A stretch of 64,000 nucleotides of DNA from Nocardia jinanensis (GCF_014645735.1 NZ_BMMH01000001.1:186001-250000), one strand, 5' to 3'. Positions 44,015 through 53,626 are shown, counted from the stretch's first letter. Made by a program: numbers and translations. The notes: generated by a model not told the origin, from the sequence alone.

Positions 44015-44243
44015 CCCATCCGCTGCCGGCGATACTTCCGGACCCATCCCCCACGACTACGGACCACCATATAGTCGCCGGACCGGAAAGCTGTCGGTTG
44101 AATCACGTCTACTACTCACCGGGCGCTGAGCCGGTGCGCCCTCCTCCTGATACCGGGCCTTGCGACGGGGTATGCCCGGAATAGAGTGGACCGGGCCCGG
44201 GTTCGCGTGCTGCCGCCCGAGCCGACCAGGAGGATTGTTGTCG

Positions 44244-44552
44244 ATGAACGCCACGAAAGCCCGCGCGAGCCTGATGATCGCGGCCGCCGTACTCGCACTG
44301 GCCGGCTGTACCGAGATCGAGCGGGCGATGAACAAGGGCGGCGATACGCCGTGCCGCGAATACGTGCAGCAGGACCAGAAGACGCAGCGCGTCACCATCA
44401 CCAAGTTCCTGGAGGAGCAGCAGGGCGCGGAACCGACCGGTACGAACGTGGATCTGTCCATCGCGGCGGCGAATGCGTTGTGCAGTGTCCAGGCCAATGC
44501 CGACACTCCGATCGAGCGGGCCGATATCGCCGGTATCTTCATCCGGAAATAG
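44244..44552 (+). CDS. Small lipoprotein, HdeA-like
   Basis: The gene encodes 102 residues, with AGGAGG ten bases before the ATG. The signal peptide ends in lipobox LAGC (Cys22). The mature 80 residues are helical with two cysteines (PCREYVQQDQKTQRVTITKFLEE..., AANALCSVQANADTPIERADI) spaced as in HdeA/HdeB-like acid-stress chaperones, with one disulfide. The HdeA relation is inferred from cysteine spacing and size only. Confidence 0.7.
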   Translation: MNATKARASLMIAAAVLALAGCTEIERAMNKGGDTPCREYVQQDQKTQRVTITKFLEEQQGAEPTGTNVDLSIAAANALCSVQANADTPIERADIAGIFIRK

Positions 44553-44879
44553 GTTGTCGCGCAGCAGCTTCGAAAATCGGCGGCCATCACTGCGGGCAAC
44601 GCGGCCACGCGACCGCACGAGATCAGCCGCCGTACCGCTCTATACCACAGTCGTTTTCGGCGAACCATGGACACCCTCTCGCCCCGGCGCTCGCAATACG
44701 CAAGAATGTGTTCGCAAAAGTGCCGGCCGCAGTGAGCCGGTATCTCGGACAGCGGCGGACCTGATCACCGGGCCGGGCCCTGTCCGATTCGGGGCCGGAG
44801 GCGATGTGCAAGGGAGCGATATGTTTCATCGGATCTATTCGGTAGCGCCACCGCGGTGCCGTGGCGCACGGAGCTGCTG
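44553..44879. other. Intergenic region (327 bp) with a GTTYGCAAAAGTGC motif
   Basis: No supported gene lies here. The motif copy at 44710-44723 is the only structured element I can see. Confidence 0.4.
44710..44723 (+). promoter_or_regulatory. GTTYGCAAAAGTGC motif, copy 3
   Basis: GTTCGCAAAAGTGC is identical to copy 1 and oriented toward the DUF779-like gene that starts 157 bp downstream. Confidence 0.5.
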
Positions 44880-45296
44880 ATGGCGTATCGCAGCGACCGG
44901 GTCGCGGTAACCGATCGGGCCCGCAACGCGTTACGTGATCTGATCGAACAGCACGGACCGATCCTGCTGTACCTTCCGCACCGCGATTCCACCGACCCGC
45001 AGCCGGACTGGCTGCCGATACGCGATTTCCGCGCCGCCGAGGGCGATACGCTCTTCGGCCGCCTGGCCTGGCATACCGAACTGTGGATGAGCGCGGAGGC
45101 CTACACCCGTTTCGAACGCGAACACCTCACCGTGGACGTCCCCGCCGATGCCGGGCCCGCACCGGGCAGTGAATCGAACGGTGGGCCGAGCCCGGAGGAA
45201 TCAGCGACCTTCCTGCTCCGTGCCCGCCGGCTCAGCGCCGCGGAGACCGCCGCCCTCGACGGCCGCAAACGAGGCGGCCGCGGCGCGGCGAACTGA
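44880..45296 (+). CDS. DUF779-like protein lacking the family cysteines
   Basis: The gene encodes 138 residues. The ATG at 44880 has GGAG six bases upstream. VAVTDRARNALRDLIEQHGPILLYLP matches the DUF779 start, and GDTLFGRLAWHTELWMSAEAYTRFEREHLTVDV matches its second half. The conserved Cys/Gly-rich block expected after the GP..(F/L) strand (GCCxGSxP) is replaced by HRDSTDPQPDWLP. An extra linker precedes a C-terminal strand ATFLLRARRLS. DUF779 genes usually sit beside aldehyde dehydrogenases; none is here. It is a divergent member that has probably lost metal or thiol chemistry. Confidence 0.6.
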   Translation: MAYRSDRVAVTDRARNALRDLIEQHGPILLYLPHRDSTDPQPDWLPIRDFRAAEGDTLFGRLAWHTELWMSAEAYTRFEREHLTVDVPADAGPAPGSESNGGPSPEESATFLLRARRLSAAETAALDGRKRGGRGAAN

Positions 45297-45387
45297 ACCG
45301 GCCGCTGGGGCTGCCGCCACGCGGCATACGCAGGATCAGGTGTCAAAGCAAGTCCTGTTCAATGGGATTCGATGTGCAGGAAACCGG

Positions 45388-47805
45388 GTGAACGGCTACT
45401 TTGTGGCGATGTTCAGAGCGAGGCTCGGTGTCCGCGCCCGGATCCTGGCCATCGCACTCATCCCGAGCTTGACCCTGTTGGTGGCCGGTGTGGGTGCGAC
45501 GGGCTATCTGATCGACCAGGGACAACACAACCGCCAGGTGACCGAGGCGTTACGCGAGGTATCGGGCCCCACTCGTGATGTGTACGAGGTGGTCCAGAGC
45601 GAACGCAGGCTCACCCTGGCGCATCTGGCGGGCGATCCCACCGCGGCCGCCGCCCTCGCCGCCGTCCGGCCCAACACCGAACAGGCGCTACGTGATCTCG
45701 TCACGGAAGCGGAGCGGCTCCGGGAACTACAGCCCGAGGAGATCACCGACGACGTCGGCTCCTTCACCACCCTCACCCAGCAGCTCGGCAATATCCGCGG
45801 CGTCGTCGACACCCGGGCGGTGCCGACCGGCGACGCCTACACCTTCTATGTGCGGGTCCTCGACGCCCTCAGTACCGGTGCCCACCTCTCGCACACCTTC
45901 GAACAGAATCCGGAGGCGGTCAGCCAGCTCGCCCTGGTCGCCCGGATCATGCACGCGCTGGAGGCGTCCTCGCGCAGCCACGCCCTGGCCGGCGCGGCGC
46001 TGCGCACCGGCAATCCGGTAGCGCTGCCCGAGGAGTACATCCAGCAGACGGGCTTCTACCACACCGAGTCCGCGCTACTGGCCACCCAGCTGGAGCCGGA
46101 GATCGGCGAGCGGTTGCGCACCCTGCTCGAAAGCCCGGAGTGGCGGCTACTGGACCGGACCGAGAACACCCTCATCGCGCGCAGCGTCCCGGGCGCCGAC
46201 GCCGGGGCCCACTCGGCCGCCCTCTCCCCCGGTCAGCTGACGACCTGGCAGGCGGCGGCCGACCACGTCAACCAGGAGATGCTGAACCTCTGGGACGACC
46301 AGAACCAGCTCATGCAGCAACTATCGCTGGACGCGGCGGCCCGGACCACCAATCAGTCGCTACTGATCGGTCTCGCGGTACTGGTGGTCTCCGCGGCAGT
46401 GTTCGGAGTCTCGCTGGTACTGGCCAACCGGTTCATCCACCGCCTGGTCCGATTGCGCGACCATACGCTGGCCCTCGCCGATGAACGCCTACCCGATATG
46501 CTCGAGCGCCTACGCGCCGGGGAAGACATCGACGAAACCGAGGCCGCCGCCAAACTCGACTTCGGCCGGGACGAACTCGGCGCGGTGGCCACCGCCTTCG
46601 AACACGCCCACGCGGTCGCTGTCAACGCCGCGATCACCGAGGCTCGCACCCAGGAGGGCGTCAAGGCGATCTTCCTGAACATCGCCCACCGCAGCCAGAT
46701 CGTGGTCCACAAACAGCTCGAGATACTCGACGACGCCGAACGGCGCGAAGAGGATCCGGCCATGCTGGACATCCTGTTCAAACTCGACCACCTCGCCACC
46801 CGCGAACGCCGCAACGCCGAGAACCTCACCATCCTCGGTGGCGGGAAACCCGGCCGGCAGTGGCGGGCCCCGGTACCGCTGGTCGACCTGGTGCGCAGCG
46901 CCGTCGGAGAGACACAGGACTACACCCGGGTGCGTCTGGCCCGGCTCCCCGAACTCCGGATCGCCGGGAACGCGGTCGGCGACCTCATCCACCTGCTCGC
47001 CGAACTCGTCGACAACGCGACCTCCTTCTCTCCTCCGCAGTCCCGCGTCCAGGTCACCGGTTCGGTCATCGGCAAGGGCGTGGCCGTCGAGATCACCGAT
47101 CAGGGCATGGGCATCCCCGAGGACAACCGCGACCGCCTCAACGAACTCCTGGAGAACCCGCCGAATTTCGAGGTCGCGTCCCTGCAGAAGGATTCGCGGC
47201 TGGGTATCTTCGTCGTCGCGCAGCTGGCGGCCCGCCACGGAGTCTCGGTACGACTGTGGGAATCGGAGTACGGCGGCGTACGGGCCGTCGTCATCGTGCC
47301 CGGTACTCTGCTGACCGATCCCGCCGAGGAAACGGCCCCGCTGGCCGGCCTGCCGCGACCCACACCGAACGGCCTGGACAGCGGTCCGGAGAACCACACC
47401 GAACCCCTCCCGGAGGCCTCCGCCATCGCGACACTGCTGGCGGACCGGCCTCGGGAATCCGACCCCGCCGATGAGCCGGCGGACACCGCACCGGCCGGTG
47501 CGCCCGATACCGGCCCCGGCACCCGGCCGGAAGCCGCGCAGACGACCGCCGAACCGGCCGTGCTGCCCGACGGTCGTCCGGCTTTACCCCGCCGTAGCAG
47601 GCAGGCTAAAGTCGCACCGCGACCAGAAGTTTCGGACGCCGCCGGGACCTCAACGATGCGGCCCCGCTCGGCCGAACAGGCCCGGGATCTGATGGCGGCG
47701 ATCGAGAACGGCACCCGCCAGGGCCGCAAGCCATCGCCCGCCGCGGAATCCGGCGCCGGAAACCCGGCGTCGGACGGCGCATCCCCGGATGAACAGGAAG
47801 GCTAA
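45388..47805 (+). CDS. Conservon sensor kinase-like protein (CvnA type) with NIT-like domain
   Basis: The gene encodes 805 residues from a GTG behind CAGGAA. An N-terminal membrane helix (LAIALIPSLTLLVAGVGATGYL), a ~300-residue extracytoplasmic helical nitrate/nitrite-sensor-like domain and a second helix (LLIGLAVLVVSAAVFGVSLVLAN) come first. A HAMP follows, then a dimerisation segment with FLNIAHRSQIVVHKQLEILDDAE. The ATPase domain has LAELVDNATSFSPP, ITDQGMGIPEDN and RLGIFVVAQLAARHGV. A Pro/Ala/Glu-rich tail of about 160 residues ends the protein. In Streptomyces conservons CvnA acts with CvnB-D as a membrane-linked G-protein-like signalling complex. Confidence 0.92.
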   Translation: MNGYFVAMFRARLGVRARILAIALIPSLTLLVAGVGATGYLIDQGQHNRQVTEALREVSGPTRDVYEVVQSERRLTLAHLAGDPTAAAALAAVRPNTEQALRDLVTEAERLRELQPEEITDDVGSFTTLTQQLGNIRGVVDTRAVPTGDAYTFYVRVLDALSTGAHLSHTFEQNPEAVSQLALVARIMHALEASSRSHALAGAALRTGNPVALPEEYIQQTGFYHTESALLATQLEPEIGERLRTLLESPEWRLLDRTENTLIARSVPGADAGAHSAALSPGQLTTWQAAADHVNQEMLNLWDDQNQLMQQLSLDAAARTTNQSLLIGLAVLVVSAAVFGVSLVLANRFIHRLVRLRDHTLALADERLPDMLERLRAGEDIDETEAAAKLDFGRDELGAVATAFEHAHAVAVNAAITEARTQEGVKAIFLNIAHRSQIVVHKQLEILDDAERREEDPAMLDILFKLDHLATRERRNAENLTILGGGKPGRQWRAPVPLVDLVRSAVGETQDYTRVRLARLPELRIAGNAVGDLIHLLAELVDNATSFSPPQSRVQVTGSVIGKGVAVEITDQGMGIPEDNRDRLNELLENPPNFEVASLQKDSRLGIFVVAQLAARHGVSVRLWESEYGGVRAVVIVPGTLLTDPAEETAPLAGLPRPTPNGLDSGPENHTEPLPEASAIATLLADRPRESDPADEPADTAPAGAPDTGPGTRPEAAQTTAEPAVLPDGRPALPRRSRQAKVAPRPEVSDAAGTSTMRPRSAEQARDLMAAIENGTRQGRKPSPAAESGAGNPASDGASPDEQEG

Positions 47806-48219
47806 GTGTCCACTTCCACACAAGGTGACCTGAACTGGCTGCTCGACGACCTCGTCGAGCGACTCGCCGGCGTTCGCCTCGCGGTTGTCCTGTCCACCGA
47901 CGGAATGCTGCTGGGCCACTCCTCGAAAATGGATCGCACCGAGGCCGAGCATTTCGCCGCGATGTCGTCCACTTTGCACGGGCTGGCCCGCAGCGCCGGT
48001 GCTCGCTTCGAAGGTGGTGCGGTACGGCAGGCGGTGATCGAACTCGATCGTGCCGTCCTGTTCGTCACCTCGGCCGGTGACAACGCCTGCATCGCCGTCC
48101 AGGCCGCCGCGGACGCCAACCTCGGGATGGTGGCCTACGAGATGAACCTCACCGTCCAGCGGGTCGGCAGCCATCTGTCGACCGGCTCCCGTGGTGGGGC
48201 CGGGGCCGAACCCCAGTAA
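47806..48219 (+). CDS. Roadblock/LC7 domain protein (CvnB type)
   Basis: The gene encodes 137 residues. The GTG follows the kinase stop codon with no gap. LNWLLDDLVERLAGVRLAVVLSTDGMLLGHSSKMDRTEAEHFAAMSSTLHGLA is a canonical roadblock (MglB-like) fold. GAVRQAVIELDRAVLFVTSAGDNACIAV completes the sheet. It is expected to act as the regulator or GAP-like partner of the CvnD GTPase. Confidence 0.94.
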   Translation: MSTSTQGDLNWLLDDLVERLAGVRLAVVLSTDGMLLGHSSKMDRTEAEHFAAMSSTLHGLARSAGARFEGGAVRQAVIELDRAVLFVTSAGDNACIAVQAAADANLGMVAYEMNLTVQRVGSHLSTGSRGGAGAEPQ

Positions 48220-48241
48220 CCGTGGGAACAGCAACGGCGCT

Positions 48242-48262
48242 ATGACGGGTATGCGGGTATGA
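48242..48262 (+). other. Six-codon mini-ORF coupled to the DUF742 gene
   Basis: ATG ACG GGT ATG CGG GTA TGA ends in an ATGA overlap with the start of the DUF742 gene. It may be fortuitous or may serve to deliver ribosomes to that start. Confidence 0.25.
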
Positions 48263-48633
48263 CCGGGCAGCGGGAACCCTGGTTCGACGACGACGCCGGA
48301 CCTCTGGTGCGGCCGTACGCCATCACCAAGGGTCGTACTGTGGGCGCGGGACACGACCTGGATATGCTCACAGTCGTGGTCGAAGCTCGTGGTGCCCCGC
48401 CGTTGCGCCGGACCGAACCCGAGTACACCGAAATCGTGCACCTGTGCACGGAAGCACAAACCGTGGCGGAGGTGGCAGCCGTCTTGAAACTGCCGCTGGC
48501 GGTGACCAAGATTCTCGTCGGAGATCTGATCGGTGACGGCCAACTGATCTTCCGGGCTCCCGTGCAGATGGAGTCCGGTCCCGGCGACTTCAACATATTG
48601 CGAGCGGTACTGGATGGAATCCGAAAAATTTGA
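48259..48633 (+). CDS. DUF742 protein (CvnC type)
   Basis: The gene encodes 124 residues. WFDDDAGPLVRPYAITKGRT, LDMLTVVV, the winged-helix-like block YTEIVHLCTEAQTVAEVAAVLKLPLAVTKILVGDLIGDGQLIF and the ending ILRAVLDGIRKI are the DUF742 pattern. Its 3' end overlaps the CvnD gene by 20 bp. Confidence 0.94.
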   Translation: MTGQREPWFDDDAGPLVRPYAITKGRTVGAGHDLDMLTVVVEARGAPPLRRTEPEYTEIVHLCTEAQTVAEVAAVLKLPLAVTKILVGDLIGDGQLIFRAPVQMESGPGDFNILRAVLDGIRKI

Positions 48634-49228
48634 CCCTGCCCGGATGGACCCCGGGGCTCCGGCTCTTGCTGCGTCGGTGAAGGTCCTCATCGCCGGTGGT
48701 TTCGGCGTCGGCAAGACCACCATGGTGGCCTCGATCAGCGAGATCCCGCCATTGCGAACCGAGGAGATGATCACCGAACTCAGTACCGGGATCGATGATC
48801 TGTCCGGTGTCGAATCCAAGACCACCACCACGGTGGCGCTGGACTTCGGCCGGATCACCATCGACAAGGACCTGGTGCTGTACCTGTTCGGCACTCCCGG
48901 CCAGGATCGCTTCTGGTTCCTGTGGGACGAGCTCGCCCGAGGAGCGCTCGGTGCGGTGGTACTGGCCGATACGCGGCGGCTGGGCAATTCCTTCGCCGCC
49001 ATCGACTATTTCGAGCGGCGCGGCCTACCGTTCCTGATCGCGGTGAACTGTTTCGACGGCGCGCCGCGGTACACGATCGACGAGGTCCGCGACGCCCTCG
49101 ACCTCGATCCGTCCATCCCGGTGATGCTGTGCGATGCGCGCGACCGGGTATCGGCGAAGAATGTGCTGCTCAGTCTGATCGAGCATCTCATCGAGCGGGC
49201 CACCCGCCCGAACCTCACGACCAAGTAG
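48614..49228 (+). CDS. Conservon ATP/GTP-binding protein (CvnD type)
   Basis: The gene encodes 204 residues of the Ras-like fold. The P-loop is GGFGVGKTT, a switch region follows in STGIDDLSGVESKTTTTVALDFGRI, G3-like is LFGTPGQDRFWF, and G4-like VNCF replaces NKxD, as is usual for these proteins. It ends in HLIERATRPNLTTK. It is the last conservon gene and is followed by a strong terminator. Confidence 0.95.
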   Translation: MESEKFDPARMDPGAPALAASVKVLIAGGFGVGKTTMVASISEIPPLRTEEMITELSTGIDDLSGVESKTTTTVALDFGRITIDKDLVLYLFGTPGQDRFWFLWDELARGALGAVVLADTRRLGNSFAAIDYFERRGLPFLIAVNCFDGAPRYTIDEVRDALDLDPSIPVMLCDARDRVSAKNVLLSLIEHLIERATRPNLTTK

Positions 49229-49236
49229 ACCGGTAC

Positions 49237-49261
49237 GGCGGAGCCACCACCCGGCTCCGCC
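49237..49261. terminator. Terminator between the conservon and the NUDIX gene
   Basis: A perfect 9-bp stem (GGCGGAGCC / GGCTCCGCC) with a 7-nt loop lies between two convergent genes. Confidence 0.8.
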
Positions 49262-49270
49262 CGCCGGGGG

Positions 49271-49678
49271 TCAGTGGGCGAGGTGCCCTGCCGCGTGGAG
49301 TTCGTCGAAGAGCAGCTGGTCCACCGGCGGCACCCGGGACCGGTCGCCGTAACCGAACCAGTCGAGCTCGGCTATCTCGCTGCTCGCGACCAGCGTTCCG
49401 CGATAGTCCGCGCGGTAACAGCTCATCCGCACTCGCACCGCGCCGTCGATCGCTTCGTAGACCCCGACCGGCGCGACCGTGGCCGGAACCAGGGCGACCG
49501 TCAATTCTTCGGCGACCTCGCGCAGTAGCGTCTGCTCGTCGGATTCGCCGGCTTCGCGTTTCCCGCCCGGAATATAGAACACATCCCTGCCGCGCGGACG
49601 CGCGCACAGGATCCGCCCGTCCTCGATGAGGACCCAGGCGACCGTATCGATGAGTTCCCCGATCAACTCGTCCGTCAC
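49271..49678 (-). CDS. NUDIX hydrolase
   Basis: The gene encodes 135 residues from a GTG. The Nudix box is GGKREAGESDEQTLLREVAEELTV (Gx5Ex7REUxEE intact; the late Gly is Thr). VAWVLIEDGRILCARPRGRDVFYIPGG precedes it and EIAELDWFGYGDRSRVPP follows. Small members of this type hydrolyse nucleotide or NDP-linked substrates. The exact substrate is not predictable. Confidence 0.92.
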   Translation of the reverse strand: MTDELIGELIDTVAWVLIEDGRILCARPRGRDVFYIPGGKREAGESDEQTLLREVAEELTVALVPATVAPVGVYEAIDGAVRVRMSCYRADYRGTLVASSEIAELDWFGYGDRSRVPPVDQLLFDELHAAGHLAH

Positions 49679-49826
49679 ACGAGCAGCCTAGGCATACAGC
49701 CGTGCGCGTACACAGGCCGCATCCCGGCCCGCGCCGGCATCTCGTCGCCGACCGCGCCGACCGGCTCGCGGGCCGATCTCGGCCAAGCTGCCACGGAGCA
49801 CGCGGTCGCGGACGTACCATGCGCAC

Positions 49827-50237
49827 GTGGCCGATGTGAATCCCCCCGCTGCGCTGCGGGTCCTGGTCTACAGCAACGACGCCGACACCCGGAGCCAGGT
49901 GATGCTGGCACTCGGGCGTCGTCCGCATCCGGATCTACCACCACTGGAGTACCTCGAGGTGGCAACAGCCCCGGTGGTATTGGAGCGGATGGATGCCGGC
50001 GCCGCCGAACTGGCCGTACTGGACGGCGAATCCGCCCCGGTGGGCGGAATGGGCCTGGCCAAACAGCTCAAGGACGAGATCCACGACTGCCCGCCGCTGA
50101 TCGTGCTCACCGGTCGCGCCGATGATGCCTGGCTGGCGAACTGGTCTCGTGCCGAAGCCGTGGCCGCCCACCCGATCGACCCGCTGCGACTCACCGAGAT
50201 CGTGGTCGATCTGCTCCGCCGGCGCCCTGCGGCCTGA
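49827..50237 (+). CDS. Degenerate CheY-like receiver protein upstream of nuo (Rv3143 type)
   Basis: The gene encodes 136 residues from a GTG. The receiver fold is recognisable: VLVYSNDADTR (acidic pair partly replaced), LAVLDGESAPVGGMGLAKQLK (Asp of strand 3), and IVLTGRADDAWL (Thr). AVAAHPIDPLRLTEIV has His where the conserved Lys-Pro is expected. It stands alone with no kinase. In Mycobacterium tuberculosis Rv3143, a stand-alone receiver, sits in the same position upstream of nuoA. It may be a non-phosphorylated regulator or partner of complex I. Confidence 0.82.
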   Translation: MADVNPPAALRVLVYSNDADTRSQVMLALGRRPHPDLPPLEYLEVATAPVVLERMDAGAAELAVLDGESAPVGGMGLAKQLKDEIHDCPPLIVLTGRADDAWLANWSRAEAVAAHPIDPLRLTEIVVDLLRRRPAA

Positions 50238-50332
50238 GCGGCGATTACGTTCTTTCGCTCATAAATCTCAGTCGCGAATTCGATCAAAGCGGTCCGCGAA
50301 TCCGCGTTCGTCCTGCCGTAACGGTTGTAGGC

Positions 50333-50348
50333 TGTGCTGTAGCTCACA
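50333..50348. promoter_or_regulatory. Candidate CRP/GlxR-type site upstream of nuoA
   Basis: TGTGCTGTAGCTCACA differs from the TGTGA-N6-TCACA consensus at one arm position. It lies about 170 bp upstream of the nuoA start and about 95 bp after the receiver gene, in the only sizeable gap before the operon. Confidence 0.5.
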
Positions 50349-50518
50349 TGAGCGCGGGAGATGACATATGACCCGCGCCGCCTAATCCTTCCCCAGCCCA
50401 TTCTCGAATTCGGGGACGATCCAGCGGCGTGGGCCTACCCATCGACCGCCCGACCCCGTTCGCGGAACCCGGTGGTACCACCGCGGGGTTCCAGTTCGCA
50501 AGGAGGGGAAGCGCAGTC

Positions 50519-50899
50519 GTGAACACCGAACTGCCGATACTGGTCCTCGGCGCGGTCGCCGCCGCGTTCGCGGTGATCTCGATCCTGATCGCGGGACTGA
50601 TCGGCCCCAAACGCTACAACCGCGCCAAACTACAGGCCTACGAATGCGGTATCGAACCGACACCGCATGCCACCGCCGGTGGCGCGGGAAGTATTACCGG
50701 ACAACGCTTTCCGGTGAAGTACTACCTCACCGCGATGCTGTTCATCATCTTCGATATCGAGATCGTTTTCCTCTACCCGTGGGCGGTCCATATCGATGCG
50801 CTCGGGGTGTTCGGCCTGGCCGCGATGGCACTGTTCATCGTCAATGTCTCGGTCGCCTACGCCTACGAATGGCGGCGCGGCGGCCTCAGCTGGGACTGA
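50519..50899 (+). CDS. nuoA: NADH-quinone oxidoreductase subunit A
   Basis: The gene encodes 126 residues from a GTG with AGGAGGGGAA upstream. It has three helices. [19 protein letters not shown] carries the conserved Cys loop, and [27 protein letters not shown] is the second landmark. It is part of the membrane arm at the junction with the peripheral arm and is the first gene of the operon. Confidence 0.96.
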   Translation: MNTELPILVLGAVAAAFAVISILIAGLIGPKRYNRAKLQAYECGIEPTPHATAGGAGSITGQRFPVKYYLTAMLFIIFDIEIVFLYPWAVHIDALGVFGLAAMALFIVNVSVAYAYEWRRGGLSWD

Positions 50900-50964
50900 G
50901 CCGCGAACCTCCGATCAGCCGTACCGCGCCTCGGCGCGGGCAGATACCCAGGGAGTAGTCGGAC

Positions 50965-51519
50965 ATGGGTTTGGAAGAGAAACTGCCCAGTGGTTTCGTG
51001 CTCAGCACGGTCGAAGCCATGGCAGGGTACATGCGCAAGGGGTCGGTCTGGCCGGCCACCTTCGGTCTGGCCTGCTGCGCGATCGAGATGATGGCCACCG
51101 GCGGTGGCAGATTCGATTCGGCGCGTTTCGGGATGGAGGTCTTCCGCGCCTCGCCGCGGCAGGCGGATCTGATGATCGTGGCCGGCCGGGTCAGCCAGAA
51201 GATGGCGCCGGTCCTGCGCCAGGTCTACGACCAGATGACCGAGCCGAAATGGGTACTGGCGATGGGGGTGTGCGCCTCCTCCGGCGGGATGTTCAACAAC
51301 TACGCCATCGTCCAGGGCGTGGATCACGTGGTCCCCGTCGATATCTACCTACCGGGCTGCCCGCCGCGCCCGGAGATGTTGCTCAATGCCATCCTCGCGC
51401 TGCACGAGAAGATCCAGGCGACCCCGATGGGCGTGAACCGCACCGAGGCGATCCGCGCCGCGGAGCAGGCGGCACTGGCGGCCACGCCGACCATCCGGAT
51501 GGAAGGTCTGCTGCGATGA
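50965..51519 (+). CDS. nuoB: NADH-quinone oxidoreductase subunit B
   Basis: The gene encodes 184 residues carrying the terminal N2 [4Fe-4S] cluster next to the quinone. Cluster ligands are [18 protein letters not shown] and LPGCPPRPE. It ends in ATGA overlap with nuoC. Confidence 0.97.
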   Translation: MGLEEKLPSGFVLSTVEAMAGYMRKGSVWPATFGLACCAIEMMATGGGRFDSARFGMEVFRASPRQADLMIVAGRVSQKMAPVLRQVYDQMTEPKWVLAMGVCASSGGMFNNYAIVQGVDHVVPVDIYLPGCPPRPEMLLNAILALHEKIQATPMGVNRTEAIRAAEQAALAATPTIRMEGLLR

Positions 51520-52241
51520 GCACCGACCGGCCCGAATCCACCGACAGCCGCGCCGTGGAGCCCGAACAGCCGATCGGTCCCACCGACGAGGTCATCGGGG
51601 TCCGCCGGGGCATGTTCGGGATCTCCGGCAGCGGCGATACCTCCGGATACGGCCGCCTGGTACATCAGGTCGCGCTACCCGGCGGCAGCGCCCCGCCCTA
51701 CGGGAGCTATTTCGATTCGGTGGTCGATCTGCTGCGCGCGGCCCTGGCGGCCGGCGCCGGGTTCGACGCCGCTGTCGAGAGGGTCGTGGTGGACCGCGAC
51801 GAACTCACCCTGCACATCGACCGCGACCATCTGGTGGCGGTGGCGCGAGCGCTGCGCGACGATCCGGCGCTGCGCTTCGAATTGTGCCTCGGTGTGAGCG
51901 GCGTGCACTACCCGGACGAATCCGGTCGCGAACTGCGCGCGGTGTACCACCTCAACTCGATCACCCACGGCCGGCGGGTGCGCCTCGAAGTCTCCGCTCC
52001 GGATACCGACCCGCACATCCCGTCGCTGTACCGCGTGTACCCCACCTGTGACTGGCACGAGCGGGAGACCTACGACTTCTTCGGTATCCGATTCGACGGG
52101 CATCCCTCATTGACCCGAATCACCATGCCCGACGACTGGCGCGGCCATCCGCAGCGCAAGGACTACCCGCTCGGCGGGATACCGGTCGAGTACAAGGGCG
52201 CGCGGATACCGCCGCCCGATGAGCGGAGGGCATACAGCTGA
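51516..52241 (+). CDS. nuoC: NADH-quinone oxidoreductase subunit C
   Basis: The gene encodes 241 residues. A 40-residue polar N-terminal extension precedes the domain. The signature is [34 protein letters not shown]. Its stop and the nuoD start share TGATG. Confidence 0.96.
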   Translation: MSTDRPESTDSRAVEPEQPIGPTDEVIGVRRGMFGISGSGDTSGYGRLVHQVALPGGSAPPYGSYFDSVVDLLRAALAAGAGFDAAVERVVVDRDELTLHIDRDHLVAVARALRDDPALRFELCLGVSGVHYPDESGRELRAVYHLNSITHGRRVRLEVSAPDTDPHIPSLYRVYPTCDWHERETYDFFGIRFDGHPSLTRITMPDDWRGHPQRKDYPLGGIPVEYKGARIPPPDERRAYS

Positions 52242-53626
52242 TGAGCGAGACCGATTACCGGCCCGGAGTCTCCGGCGGGCCGGACAGTGACGACTCCCGA
52301 GCCGGCCACCCGTCGACGGACCCCACTGGCGAGAACACCACCGAACAGGTCCTGACGGTCGCCGGACAGGACTGGGACGAGGTCGCCGACGCGCTGCGCG
52401 GTGCGGGTGAGGAACGCATCGTCGTCAATATGGGTCCGCAGCATCCGTCCACCCACGGTGTGCTGCGGCTGATCCTGGAGATCGAGGGCGAAACGGTGGT
52501 CGAGGCCCGCTGCGGTATCGGCTATCTGCACACCGGTATCGAGAAGAACCTCGAATTCCGTAACTGGGCCCAGGGCGTCACCTTCGTCACCCGGATGGAC
52601 TATCTGTCTCCGTTCTTCAACGAGACCGCCTTCTGCCTCGGTGTCGAACGACTACTCGGTATCACCGACGATATCCCCGAACGTGCCACCGTGATCCGGG
52701 TGCTGCTCATGGAACTCAACCGCATCTCCTCGCATCTGGTGGCACTGGCGACCGGGGGTATGGAACTGGGTGCGCTCACCCCGATGCTGTTCGGCTTCAG
52801 AGAACGCGAACTGATCCTCGACGTCTTCGAGAACATCACCGGCCTGCGGATGAACCACGCGTTCATCCGGCCCGGCGGTATCGCCCAGGACCTGCCCGAC
52901 GACGCGGTGGGCAAGGTCCGCGATCTGCTCGAGCTGATGCCGAAACGCCTGCGCGATATGGAGCATCTGCTCACCCACAACCCGATCTTCAAGGCCCGCA
53001 CCCAGAACATCGGCTACCTGGACCTGACCGGCTGTATCGCACTCGGCGTCACCGGGCCGGTCCTGCGGTCCACCGGGCTGCCGCACGATCTGCGCAAGGC
53101 CATGCCCTACTGCGGTTACGACACCTATGAGTTCACCGTTCCCACCACCGACACCTGCGATTGCTACGGCCGCTACCTCATCCGGATCGAGGAGATGAAA
53201 CAGTCCCTCGCGATCGTGGAGCAGTGCCTGGACCGGTTGCGCCCGGGCCCGGTCATGGTGGCGGACAAGAAGATCGCCTGGCCCGCGGATCTGCAACTGG
53301 GCTCCGACGGCCTGGGTAACTCGCCGCAGCACATCGGCAAGATCATGGGGACCTCGATGGAGGGGCTCATCCACCACTTCAAACTCGTCACCGAGGGCAT
53401 CCGAGTACCGCCAGGGCAGGTGTACACGGCGGTGGAATCCCCCCGCGGGGAACTCGGCGTCCATATGGTCAGCGACGGTGGCACCCGGCCCTACCGCGTG
53501 CACTATCGCGATCCCTCCTTCACCAATCTCCAAGCCGTAGCGGCTATGTGCGAGGGCGGCATGGTCGCCGATGTGATCGCGGCCGTCGCCAGTATCGATC
53601 CCGTGATGGGTGGTGTGGACCGCTGA
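52241..53626 (+). CDS. nuoD: NADH-quinone oxidoreductase subunit D
   Basis: The gene encodes 461 residues forming the quinone pocket with Nuo[51 protein letters not shown] and the C-terminal [21 protein letters not shown] are canonical. A polar 55-residue N-terminal extension is present. The stop codon overlaps the first of two tandem mini-ORFs. Confidence 0.97.
   Translation: MSETDYRPGVSGGPDSDDSRAGHPSTDPTGENTTEQVLTVAGQDWDEVADALRGAGEERIVVNMGPQHPSTHGVLRLILEIEGETVVEARCGIGYLHTGIEKNLEFRNWAQGVTFVTRMDYLSPFFNETAFCLGVERLLGITDDIPERATVIRVLLMELNRISSHLVALATGGMELGALTPMLFGFRERELILDVFENITGLRMNHAFIRPGGIAQDLPDDAVGKVRDLLELMPKRLRDMEHLLTHNPIFKARTQNIGYLDLTGCIALGVTGPVLRSTGLPHDLRKAMPYCGYDTYEFTVPTTDTCDCYGRYLIRIEEMKQSLAIVEQCLDRLRPGPVMVADKKIAWPADLQLGSDGLGNSPQHIGKIMGTSMEGLIHHFKLVTEGIRVPPGQVYTAVESPRGELGVHMVSDGGTRPYRVHYRDPSFTNLQAVAAMCEGGMVADVIAAVASIDPVMGGVDR

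Noticed and set aside
45148..45387. Longer N-terminus for the conservon kinase
   Set aside because: The upstream part of the frame overlaps the DUF779-like gene and is Pro/Arg-rich. GTG 45388 has a ribosome binding site just before the first membrane helix.
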